Assembly (NCBI GenBank): GCA_008360955.1
Contig: LUCM01001521.1
Coordinates: 154,850-218,849 of the forward strand
Source: Fasciolopsis buskii
Taxonomy: Eukaryota; Platyhelminthes; Trematoda; Plagiorchiida; Fasciolidae
DNA: 64,000 nucleotides
Reading direction: 5' to 3'
In this document: positions 1 through 10,147 of the stretch, in pieces
Numbering within the stretch: the first letter of the stretch is position 1
Layout: each line of letters opens with the position of its first letter
Made by a program: the position numbers and the translations under genes
The notes under the pieces: model-generated
The model's input: the letters and a program-made list of their open reading frames with translations, nothing else
Database searches by the model: none
What the model was told of the DNA's origin: nothing

Positions 1-27
1 TATATATATATATATATATATATATAT
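1..27. repeat. (TA)n microsatellite
   Basis: A pure TA dinucleotide run opens the window, so its true length is unknown. It is followed at about 45-57 by the string ctaccgcgacgg, which recurs at 38003-38014 inside a tRNA-like repeat, so a fragment of that repeat may follow the array. Confidence 0.9.
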
Positions 28-204
28 GGAACTCCCAATTTCATCTACCGCGACGGTTCTCAGTTCAATTTTATCAATCAGGCCTAGGAATATCACCAGC
101 ATATACAGAACAATATAGCTACCGCATAATACCCGCATTCAAAACATCCAAACTGACAAACTCCGCTGAAAAGTAATCATTAAATTTCCCGATGTAAATA
201 GAGA

Positions 205-380
205 CCATGACCGGCAACTGTCAAACAGTCGAGAACACAATGTTTCAAACGAAAGGTCAACAGTTCGAATCCTCCCGATCAACTTCTCTACTTGGCAGAC
301 CTCAGCCGGTCGTGACCCTCTACCTGAAAAATGATATGCATTGTCATTTCATTAATGAAAGAGATAAAAGATAAAGGATT
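205..380 (+). repeat. tRNA-derived SINE, copy 1
   Basis: This is a diverged copy of a repeat seen again near 38409, 49427 and 54286. The shared parts are a B-box-like stretch (cagttcgaatcctccc), then 'atcaacttc..cacttggc', then a 3' module reading 'ctgaaaaatgat' and 'ttcattaatgaaa', and an A/G-rich tail with 'ataaaagata'. The 5' A-box is poorly preserved. It lies in the third intron of the DHDDS-like gene or beyond its end, in the opposite orientation. Recognition rests on comparison of the four copies within this window. Confidence 0.65.
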
Positions 381-885
381 TAAACCGCCGTTTCGATGCA
401 AGTGCTGGTGCCGGCTGACACGCCTACGCGTTTTGGCTTATGCAGATTTTTCTGTTGTTATGCATTAAAGTTCTGTCAATTCCATTGCAGATTAGTATCC
501 TAGTGCATGCTACGAAGGAAAAATTTCGTAATGTTTGTGTCTATGCGACTTTCTAGGACACGGTCGAAGTATGAGTGTTGTAGAAGGGGTGCACCCCATA
601 GTCACTTGAGGCTATTTGCATCAAAGAAGAGGCGATCAGTAACCTCAGATCTAAAACTTAATGGTATAGAACCCGCAACATCTCAACAGCTTAGGTATGA
701 CGAGCCAGGCGTGAGTGGAGTGTCATTTACCACCAAATGAGTCGAAAGATCTGGAACTCCAGTCTCTAGCCTTTTGACATAATTCTAGCCCATCCGATCA
801 CTCCTGATTAAAGAAACCGGCGCAACAGTCGGTATTATGGATGAGGCATGAGACACAGACACACCAAAAACCCGGGTGAACTCAC

Positions 886-1411
886 TTTGTATTGCACCGC
901 GTAATGAGCATAACTTCGCTGGCTAAAATTTGAATATCCGGTGGCAGCAAGCTGAGATTCCCAATGACCCGCACACACACTCCGTTTTCCTTAAGTTCGT
1001 CCCTGTGTGGAATAGGTGGTAAAGGGAACCCAAGCATACCGTTTGTCGAGCAACTCCTGAAGTTTATTTGAGGCTAACTGAAACAGAAAATTGACTTCTG
1101 ATTGCTTTCGTTTGAAGTTTTCAATACTAAACGCATACACAGAGAGCTCTTCAACTCCGAAATCCCTGCACCAGCTCAGAGCCTGAAAAGAGTAAACTAT
1201 AGCTTTGACCATTCAGATACGAACTCACTTCCGACAGTTTCAGGAATCCTTGCGCATGGCCAGCAGAACAAGCCATGTTTTTTTTATTTGCATATCGTCT
1301 ATTTCCATCCATGATGAATCCTACATGTTTGGGTATGGGGCCGCATTTGAGAATTCGCAAACAGCACCGTTGGACAAAGCTATATTTCGTTTCCTTCCAG
1401 GCCCATGTCAT
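886..1411 (-). CDS. DHDDS: Dehydrodolichyl diphosphate synthase homologue, first three coding exons (partial)
   Basis: This is the catalytic cis-prenyltransferase subunit. In animals it adds isopentenyl units to farnesyl diphosphate at the ER, together with NUS1, to make the dolichol precursor used for protein glycosylation. Exons (minus strand): 1229-1411, 1040-1182, 886-1002. The start at 1411 (MTWAWKE) matches the human start (MSWIKEG). Conserved blocks seen are FIMDGNRRYA (Asp of the catalytic motif), GHAQGFLKL, VYAFSIENFKR and GVCVRVIGNLSLLP. The exons join in frame with phases 0 and 2. The two complete introns are 46 nt (1183-1228) and 37 nt (1003-1039), both GT-AG; the next donor is gtgagt at 885. 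About 147 residues are present. The C-terminal exons with the RTSGE-type IPP-binding motif are not in the window and must lie beyond the left edge. No frame damage is seen, so the gene is probably functional. Confidence 0.95.
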
Positions 1412-1949
1412 TATGGTAGACGTACGAACACATAAAAATCTGAAGGGTAAAAAATCAATCGATATCACAGGAGAAGGTTGAGAAAACATAGCAGTGCAGC
1501 AAAGCATTCCAAGACGACCAACAAGGCACAAAAATGTGGTACATAATCGGTGCCGGTGTTCAACAATTCAGCTATTCGTGTCTTTATATCTCACCACATA
1601 TTCTACAACAGACGTTTATCCTCTAGACGTCTAACAATCGGCTGAAAGATCGGAAACTCTGAGCATGTGACTAAGGGCGTGCGCCAGTTATATCACATGT
1701 AGCTATAAGTCGATGGTGAAGAAGGAACTGGCATTCGTTAATAAACCCTGTCAGCACTGCTGGAAATTACATAAACCACTGGTCCTCCACAGGTCAGTTT
1801 GATGCAAAGTGCAATTGGTTAACTTGGAAACCTCTTAGGCACCGCGGTCTACTGCAAACTGCAGCCGCAAATAGTCAACAATGAGTGATTTTAGGTTAAA
1901 TAAAATAAAATCAACCGCCGACAGACTATCTGGAGCGAACAGAAAATTT
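1412..1949. other. 5' flank of the DHDDS homologue, no other gene
   Basis: This stretch should hold the promoter and 5' UTR of the minus-strand DHDDS gene. The reading frame stays open upstream of the chosen ATG to 1531, but the extra residues do not resemble the family. I see no clear TATA box or other control element. Confidence 0.5.
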
Positions 1950-3450
1950 GCCACTGAAAAAGCGATTGTCCAGAGCGACGTCGAACAAGAATGGAGAGAT
2001 GGGACACCCTCGTCGAACACCGCTAGCCGTTTCGAATGAACTTGATAGTTCGCCGTAAACTCTCACACGAACATGGGTATGCAAGTACGTTGCTCACAGC
2101 AGGTTCACGAACTTCGCTGGCATACCCTTCCGGTGGAGAACACTGAGTAGGGGTGTCCGATCCGTTGAGTCGATCGCGCCTTTCAAACCCAGAAAGATTA
2201 TGATCGTAGGGCAGCAGTGGATGTGGCGCGTTTTGAGAGGAGTGAAAATCTTATCCACGCAACGTCGACCTGGAGGAAATCCGGCCTGCTGTTCGCGAAT
2301 TGTACTCTCGCGAATCGGCGTCAAACAACACAACATTATCGAAGCCTTCAGTTTTCACGCCAATAGACGCATCATATTCACCTTCTTGCAGTTAGGGAGC
2401 TGGCGTTTCTGTTCCATTAGGATGAACACCCCTTGTGCAATCCAGTATTTTTGATAAACGCTAGACCCCAGGGCCACAGGCGAAACCTGCTGCCAAAAGC
2501 ATCGCCTGCTTGGTTTGGTCCCAGCGCTGATCTACATTGCTGCTTGTCGAGGTTCTTAGATCGTCGGAAGAAATTTTGTTAACTTCGACATTAACGCCTC
2601 GTCACCGTCCTTTCAGATGGACGGCAACAGATCACAACATCCATTGAACGCAGGCTTTGGAGTAATCCAGATAATTCCGGGTGGAACTTATCCTTTGTCT
2701 CAGGTGAGCTGAAATCCGTGGGCTCATGTACAGATACGACGAAGAAACAATGATCTTTCGGTCGACTGCAACTGACACGTACAGAACTGCGCGCGACTGT
2801 TGACTGGGATCTACTCTAGCAATGCAGGTTCCGCTCGCGTGCTTAGACCCATTCCGACACCAGACTGACCACAAACACTCGAAACCGGATCACCGGACAC
2901 GCGAAGAATGAAATGAGGGAATGAAGTTGCATTTGGATTACGACGACTGGTCACAGAAGTGAGACCCTGCATGCGCGTTTCGGAGACAGTATACATCTAC
3001 TTTAGATGTTTCAAGAGTTCTTGCTAGGGCAGTTTGTCACCCTATCTGGTTGAGCGTGCGGGCACTAAGCGTAGCTAAGTGAAGTGAACACCTGGACCTA
3101 AGTAATGTTCAAACTAGCCTTTCTCCTTCCGCTAACGCTGCTATCAGATAAATCCATCGAACCGCAGTTTCTTGTGGCATCTTGCTTAGTCCCCAAAGCA
3201 GACCAACAGAAATTATAAAGGTCCTCTGTAGAAAAGATGCTGGAGGTATTCGGGAGAGCGATATTTGGAGGCGCCAAACACCACGGTTTTTCTTTGAGAA
3301 ACCTTGGCTCAAAAATCTCACCCACATTGGAACCTGAGCAGAAGCATACTTACCAATATTCACTTTGCTCGAAGTAGTGGGTAGCACGGTTCTGATTATC
3401 CTGCGCGAAGACCGGTGTAATATGTAATTTATTGTGCTTGCATCCATTAT
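1950..3450 (-). mobile_element. RTE-type non-LTR retrotransposon relic (5' region, endonuclease part, RT part)
   Basis: Translated minus-strand pieces in shifting frames follow the order of flatworm RTE elements. Near 3100-3000 is an endonuclease N-terminus (LHLATLSARTLNQIG). Near 2850 is SGVGMGLSTRAEPALLE. Near 2700 is PTDFSSPETKDKF. Near 2290-2100 comes the reverse transcriptase, with REQQAGFPPGRRCVDKIF, FLGLKGAIDSTDR and GMPAKFVNLL. Near 2040-1980 is RVYGELSSSFETASGVRRG followed by CPISPFLF. The first catalytic Asp block reads FLGLKGA where FLDLKGA is usual. Most of the endonuclease-RT linker and the whole part after RT block B are missing. Several stops and frameshifts show it is dead. 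The 5' boundary is approximate. Confidence 0.85.
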
Positions 3451-3454
3451 CGAG

Positions 3455-3530
3455 GTGGACCAGTGGTATTAGAGTTCAGCTACTAAGCAGGAGAACAACA
3501 AAGGTTTCGAACCAAAGCTTTTGGTTCAAA
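3455..3530 (+). repeat. Possible tRNA-like SINE head
   Basis: A box-like 'agtggtattagag' (3462-3474) is followed 27 bases later by a B-box-like 'ggtttcgaacc' (3502-3512), the spacing expected of a pol III internal promoter. No cloverleaf was confirmed and no second copy was identified here, so this is weak. Confidence 0.3.
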
Positions 3531-3703
3531 CAAGAACCCGTCTGCAATGCAGCGGGGAACGGCTGAGTGGAACTTCAACCACTCGAATCAATTATTATTC
3601 CACTCAACTGCCCGACTGAGTGCGATCGAAACTCCGGTTAAGATAAGCCATTTTGTATAGCTCGTTCGATTATGGCGCAAGCTGTCAAAGCAAATCGAGA
3701 TGC

Positions 3704-3762
<59 letters not shown>

Positions 3763-4667
3763 CGTGTGATTTACACCTGCCCAGTTTCAGACTGTTCCAA
3801 GCAAAACATGATACAGTGCTGGAAGGTAGGGGTAGATAGAATCACCGCTTACGTCAGCCGTACTTTAGATTCTATAGAACACATGTATAACACGACAAGG
3901 GAAGAAACTGTCCCTGGTTTAATTCAAAACCCAATTAAATCCGTATCTTTGGGAGGGGCATCTAAAATATGGACGGACAATTATTCACTATAACGGTTGA
4001 GAACCTGAAGGCCAAGGCAGGAATTCCAGGAATGCCATTTTAGCGGCGAGCGTCGTCCAGGACTGCGACAATCCAATGGTGACATAATTTCTCGACTTTT
4101 TAAGACAATGAACGTCGAAAGGAAGCAAAGTGGGCGGATGGGTTGGCGGGTCATCTGTAAATTCCCCGAATCCACAATTTTCAGAAGCTAAGTGGCCGCA
4201 AACGATCGGCTCATGAGGTGCAAGCATGGAACGAATTGCGACGGGCCAATGACGAATCCGATGCTCGTCGTGCCTTGACAAACAACAGCAGCAATTCTTC
4301 AACGAACACAGAAACAAAAGCATGGTTAAATCGGAACCGAAGCAGCTACTCACAAACCTTACTAGAAGCAGCAATCAAGAACCTAATGACTATATCGAGG
4401 GCCCGCTGGAACAAGTGATGGTAGATCGGTAAATCGATATAAACAACGTGGAATCGTTAACGATGGTGCAGGATCATTATCATCGTCATCGTTAAACTGC
4501 AAGGCAAACCTCACTGATCGCTGCCTTTTTCCCAGAGTTACACGTTTATATAAGAAGAGTGAATATCAAAGAGGAACAGGGAGCGGACCTACACAGGCGG
4601 GAAAAGATTAGAATGCTGCTGCAGCCAACACACGGAACACAGCCTAACTGTACAATCGCACGTGTTC
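3531..4667. other. No gene recognised; contains a (TA)n microsatellite
   Basis: The stretch holds a TA-rich microsatellite at about 3703-3764 (interrupted by tatgtata and tacatata). A 128-codon minus-strand open frame lies at 3988-4374, overlapped by others on both strands, and resembles nothing I know. No exon signals or transposon domains were found. Confidence 0.5.
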
Positions 4668-5065
4668 TCAATCATTTTGATTCGATAGAAAATGACAGCA
4701 CGATCGCCACTGTTCACGGTTCACTGCCATATCCTTCTGTGTCTCTAGCCAGCTAGTTGATGAGTCTTTCGGACCCCAACCACGAAGGCGTGAGACACCT
4801 ACTTTATCTAAGTTCGCTGTACATTTTCTCATCCCGTCACCACGTCATCTGTTGTCCTCCAGATGGCTTCTTCCATTCTTTGAGAGGAACACAAAATAGG
4901 ACATGATATGCTAGACGAGTGTTCACCATACGCAATATGTGACCCAACCATTGTAGTCTACCAAGTTTCATACGCTGAAACAAGGTATTCTGAGAGCCGA
5001 CACCTAGCACTAGATTTGCGACCTCCACATTACTTTCCCGAACATCTACACGATGTTCGTCATGC
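4668..5065 (-). mobile_element. RTE-type LINE relic, C-terminal end of ORF2
   Basis: The minus strand encodes the characteristic end of RTE-type ORF2. LGRLQWLGHILRM lies around 4960-4920. VPLKEWKKPSGGQ follows, then in another frame RLRGWGPKDSSTSWLETQ, ending at a stop at 4668 after QWRSCCHFLSNQND. One frameshift separates the two halves. Only the 3' portion is present. At its 5' side the sequence passes directly into a plus-strand Gypsy integrase relic at about 5076, so one element was probably truncated by insertion of, or rearrangement with, the other. Confidence 0.85.
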
Positions 5066-5075
5066 GGAATAGAAA

Positions 5076-5700
5076 CCCCATATTGTTGTCATGACTGATT
5101 ATTTCACGAAGTAGATTGAAGCGATTTCAAGAAGCAGCCAAGGTTGCAAATGTTTTCGTCTTTTATTGAATATGGCAATATAGTGTCTACACTCGGACCA
5201 AAGTCCGCCTTCGGAAAGCTAGCTACTACATGAGACATCTAGCATTTTGAGGATGAAGATGAGAACGACACTATATCATTCACAAGGCGACGGGATAATT
5301 AGGCTTACCGACAGAACTGTCAAAAATATCTCCCAAGGCTTTCTGAAAAACGGCAAAACCGACCGTTGTTCTACCCAGATCTCCATATCACGACTGGATC
5401 CAGTACCACATTCCTTAACCTAGGCCACGAGCTTCATCTGCCGACGGAACTAACGTCACTGTTGGCTTCTTTATCCGTGGGAGACCTGACAATCTAAACA
5501 AAGATCCTCCATAAAGGATGACAGGAAGCCTATCGACATGTGCAAAAAAGTACGATAAGTGTAAATTCGTCAGGAGAAAACCTATGATCCAAGGGCACAA
5601 AAACAGCAATAAAGTTTGCGGCTGAGTACTGTTACTTTCCCGAGTCTCGTAGAGCAGCAAGAATCGTATGAGGTCAGTTTCGTAAGGTCCCCGACAGCTT
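5076..5700 (+). mobile_element. Ty3/Gypsy-type integrase core relic
   Basis: Plus-strand pieces match the integrase core of Gypsy LTR retroelements, which inserts the cDNA copy into host DNA. HIVVMTDYFTK (first catalytic Asp) is at about 5079. LHSDQSPP (second Asp region) is at about 5190. TTLYHSQGDG then IIRLTDR lie at about 5270-5320, and ISQGFLKNGKTDRCS at about 5330-5370. Downstream short pieces continue the family pattern in several frames. The third catalytic position (Glu in the family, just after QGDGxx) reads Arg (agg), and there are in-frame stops, so the domain is inactive. No reverse transcriptase, protease or LTRs were recognised next to it. Confidence 0.8.
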
Positions 5701-8700
5701 GTAATACGAAAAGTAGACGGCCTAGAAAATGAATAGTGACAGGGAACTGCAGTCACTTGAGGCTTATCTACCAGTGACTAATCGTAACGAAATGGAATAT
5801 GCTCCCACAGGGGCACTTCGGTCAGAGAGTAAACGGCTGTGGTACGATTAGTGGGTGGCAAAGCAATCACGACGTTTTCAAATGCCACTGAGGAGAGTTT
5901 CGTCTAAAAAAGAAGTAATGCTATACAGAGTTCCTCTTCCATTTCTTGTTCCGGTATCATCGACCCGTAGAACAACAGAAATGAACTTTGACCGATAGGT
6001 CGTACCGAACACACCGTGGAGGGAAACTTCTTTCACCCTTCATTACTGGCAATCAGTGAAGAAAAATAGTGAAAGTAGAATGACTTTACTCCTTATTCGT
6101 CAACGTCTCATGCATCACCAACTCCACTGAAATCTATTTGCTGATAGCGGCAGCCATCCGCAGTGGAGCTAAGCAGAAGCATAAACCAAAAGGTAAAAAA
6201 TCACCCGTTCTTCATGGTAATTCACGAAACGTATGCAAGCTGCGAGGGACGCCGATCAAGGACTAATAACCCTCCCTCCACTTGAAAAATTCACCCGACT
6301 GCCATGAATAAATACTGATTTTCATCGTTGCCGTGACAATATATACGTGTCGTGATCGCAACGCGTATTCCGCATCCTGCGGAAGTCGTAAAGATCAACC
6401 ACTCCCCTTGACCTCTGATCGATGTCAAAGGGGGGTGTATCCCGAAACCTTCCCTAAATTACACCGGTGAACAGTTAGGCGCACACGCCAGTTACGCGGC
6501 CGACCGACGCAAATGAAAGTCCCTAGTGTTCCTAAAAAGAGCCATGACCGATTTCTCAGAATTTTAGTGGGACGATGCACTTCACGCTATCTTCAAGATA
6601 TTCATGATTTCATCATTATCTGAGAGTAAATACCGAAAAGCAAGGGAAAACAAGACCATCCTAAGGTGGAGATAAAATTGCGTCATCAAAATCAGTCCGT
6701 TCAATTGGTTTCATACAACTACCACGAATAAACAAAAAACGTGATCTTTTTAAATAACCGAAGGAAGATGTGTTCACCGTTAGTAACATCTGAAAACAAG
6801 ATTGATCCTGTATTTGTACGCGAAAATCAATTCTAGGTCAGTGAATAATAGCAGTAAAATCGAATGAAAATTGAAAGTGTCGCAAACGACGACTGAACAT
6901 GAGATATCGAGACCCACAGCACCAGAGGTCAGCATCAGGAAAGCCGTAACGCAGAAATTATACCACGCGCACTATGCGTCGCAGGCTGATTGACCGAAAG
7001 CTTACCATCGAAACTGTAAAACAAACCGTGGCCTCGTGGAATAAGTGAAAATTTGATCGAAATAGAGAATTTTCCGTTCACTCTTGGCGTTCGATCATTC
7101 CAAGATGAAGCTCAGAGACGTAGCATTAAAGCCAAAGCTTTTACAATGCATTAGGAAACTGTCTCGAATCACGTGTGACGTACGAGGCTCAACGAAATTC
7201 ATGTTCACACTTTTCAGTTTGTCTTTTCGAAGCGTACTTAAATGAAGATTACCGTGCAACAGAAACTAAGATAAGCCACGCAGATGAGGCAGTGGCTCAA
7301 GCGAAATTCGGCAGACTATGGCATACGGTTAAACAAGGACTGAGGGCAAATACAACCAGTTTCAGAAACCCAGCCAAGAGCAACTTATGACTGCCGGATT
7401 TCATCGGCTGCCTTCAAGTCTTAAAAGGACGCAGCTGTCTGCTTGGCCGTAGTAGGGGTCTGAAAGTCAGATTCGTCTTTTATTTTTCGGTATTGGATAA
7501 CACCTCTGTATGTGAGATCGACCTCCATCGGATGCGAAGACGAGAATAAGGCTGAAGGGGCGCCAGCCTCATGTGATTTGGACCTGGCAATGTACAAAGA
7601 CTGATCTGTGTCGTGCATTCAAGACGCGCGTTGGACGTATCACTTGCGTTCACCAGGTGCACAAAATGTGCGCTTAAACAAGGCGTAACAGGGTAAATTT
7701 AAGTCGCTATGGAGACTTCTTCATAGAAGAACATCCGCGAAATGGCAATCGGTCAGATGTGCTGCAAGTGGTATTTCGCGTGCCCAAAGTTGTCAGGGAT
7801 CAAGTGTATTGACAAAATATTTAGATGGTAAATTAAAAGCCTCGGCGATAAAAAAGCAGTAATACAAACTGGTTGGATGACAGTCGGCGCTCGAAGCGTA
7901 GCTGCTGTATGTGGCCACCTAAATTCGAACCCCTCTACATTCCAGGAGGATTAGTTGAACCTTCCGCAACCTGTGGTGCTTGTATTCTCATACTTTTCTC
8001 GACGAGAATAATGGACTCATCCGTTCACTTATTAATTGTTACTCTCCATCATAAAGCCTTTGCCAACTACCCCAGTCTTCCCAGCACTTCCACGCACTAC
8101 ACCGCTTGAGGTCAAATCACACAGTCATCCTGCTCCACAGTACGCAAAATCTATTCATACTCCAATCCCACATCTTCCCTTGAACGTTCATTCTCCTCAA
8201 TATATTAGACATGGATCCCCCTCCCAAGCTTCAGTCTACATTCTCATCCTATCATTTGTATCAGCTTCACTGCATATGCCCTTAACATAAATCAACTTCG
8301 CTGTTACATATCCTCCTCTTAGTAAGCACATCCCATGCAAAGATCGACCCCGGCACAGAAGCCATTTTGCGAGCATTTAATCGATAAAGGTAAAACTGCC
8401 TCTTCAGCCTGCGCTGCACCCCGCTAGCTGTGAGTTGTCATTCTTGTTTTCTAGTCAACCCGGGCATTTTTGTGCTTGTCTTATCGCCCCCAGAGAATTT
8501 TCATTTTCTGAAAAAATTGCGCATTTTCCCGAATGTTTTGCTGGTATTATGCCTAAGGCTAAGCTGTGAAATTTATAAGTATGACACGAGGTTCTATTAA
8601 ATGCCATCATAATCGATACATGTAGTGCCGTCGATCTGTTTACCTATTTCTTGGAGTAACTGCACATAGCGGCCAGTCTACTCATTTTCCATTCGTCACT

Positions 8701-9139
8701 CTCTGCAATTACGGACACTGCCCCCGTCGCCCGAAATTTGCGTGTCACTTGGACGGTTTGATAGTTTTTGCCGTAGCACTGCACTTCCGTAGATTTCCAC
8801 CCACCTTCCTGGTGGCTGTCTGCGCTGGCTTGGTTTTTGATTTCTGTTACTTATGTGTTGGGTTAAAACTGTTGTTGACGCGGAAAATTCTCTTCTCCAA
8901 AATATTATTGGAGAATGATTTTTCTGCTAGATACCAGTTTTAGACTGTAACCTGGTCAGCCTTTGACTGCCATAGTACTATCAGCGGCACAATCCATAAC
9001 AATAACAATATTTTATTTCTTGGGCAGTGTCAAGACTTGAAGTACCCATGATCATGACTTGCGACGATACTAGCAAAATAGGAAAGAAATTACAGGAAAA
9101 AACGCTCACATATAAAGATCGGGAGTCATATACACTAGC
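5701..9139. other. No gene recognised
   Basis: About 3.4 kb of DNA with only short, overlapping open frames on both strands. The longest clean stretches (7175-7390 plus strand, 8036-8290 plus strand, 8749-8943 plus strand) are 64-84 codons and match no family I can name. No tRNA, microsatellite or transposon signature stands out. It may contain older repeats too diverged to recognise by eye. Confidence 0.5.
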
Positions 9140-9149
9140 TAATGGTACA

Positions 9150-10147
9150 TATACCAGGTGATTTTTGTGATAAGAGCGTGAATGGTAAGGAATTTCCGCA
9201 CTGGGGCTTCGAGCCCGACGGTGTGACTCAAAGGTCTGTCTTAGGGCCACTTCTCTTCCTGACGTGTGTCAGCGACATGGACAAAGGTTTGAAAAACCCC
9301 GCTCCATGTTTACTGACAAAATCAAACTGCTTAGGGCAGCAAAAAATGGGGCCAATCAGAGGGATATGGATAGAGTTTACCAGTGATCGGTGACCTGAGA
9401 TCTTCCGTTGAACGTGAGCGAGCACCAAGGGCTCATGAAAAGAGAAACAAACTCTCCTAGCCACATGGATCAACCTGGGCATCGGGTTGCGTTCGCGTAA
9501 ATGCGGCAAGCGAAAGACCTTGGGATATTTATGAGTGTGGATTTAAAACTTAACCTGCAATGTCAGAGGGCGGCCAAAAATGCATGGGGTGCCCTACGCC
9601 AACTTAAGAGAACCGTGGAATCTAATAGGCCTGGCATTCTCCCGCCACTTTTCCGGGCATTTTTCTGACCGCACTTAGAATATTGTATCCAGGCCTAGAG
9701 GCCATAGTTGGTAAGAGTTAGTAGAATGCTGGAATAGGTTCAACCTGTTTTTACACGGTGGCTTGGACACTTGAGGCACATGAGATATAAGCAGAGGCCG
9801 AGGGCGCTTGGCTTATACCCCCTGGAGAGACGTAGTGGAAAAGGTGACTTAATACAAGCCTTCAAGATCATTAAGGTTCTACCCGAGACGCGGAGTCGCC
9901 GTGAGGTTCCATCACGAAAAACGTGGAGTGAAGCACTAAGATGAAACGGGAAAACGATCAAGCAAGAGCGCGTAACCAACAGGTCTAGGAGCAAATTGTT
10001 TGACTTACGAGTGGTGAATGACCGGAACAAGTTATCGGGGGGAGTGATCGAGGTGGGGTCAGTATGCAAATTCAAAAAGAAACTAGAAAATTCATGGCTA
10101 TCTGTGTTTAGAGAGGGCAGTGTGCGAATTATAGAGCTGATAAGATA
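9150..10147 (+). mobile_element. CR1/Jockey-like LINE relic, RT to C-terminus
   Basis: The RT block B is visible (VTQRSVLGPLLFLTCVSDM, about 9220-9285). The catalytic box region reads MFTDKIKL where a FADD-type box is expected. Downstream, in several frames, comes the usual C-terminal part: ARRILYPGLEA-like sequence near 9670, EAHEI near 9775, LGLYPLERRSGKGDLIQAFK (about 9810-9870), and KFKKKLENSWLSVFREGSVR followed by a stop at 10147. Multiple stops and frameshifts and the lost catalytic residues show it is a dead copy. The endonuclease and ORF1 are absent. Confidence 0.85.

Noticed and set aside
1412..1531. Upstream extension of the DHDDS protein to a Met at 1531
   Set aside because: The extra 40 residues do not resemble the family, while the Met at 1411 aligns with the conserved start.
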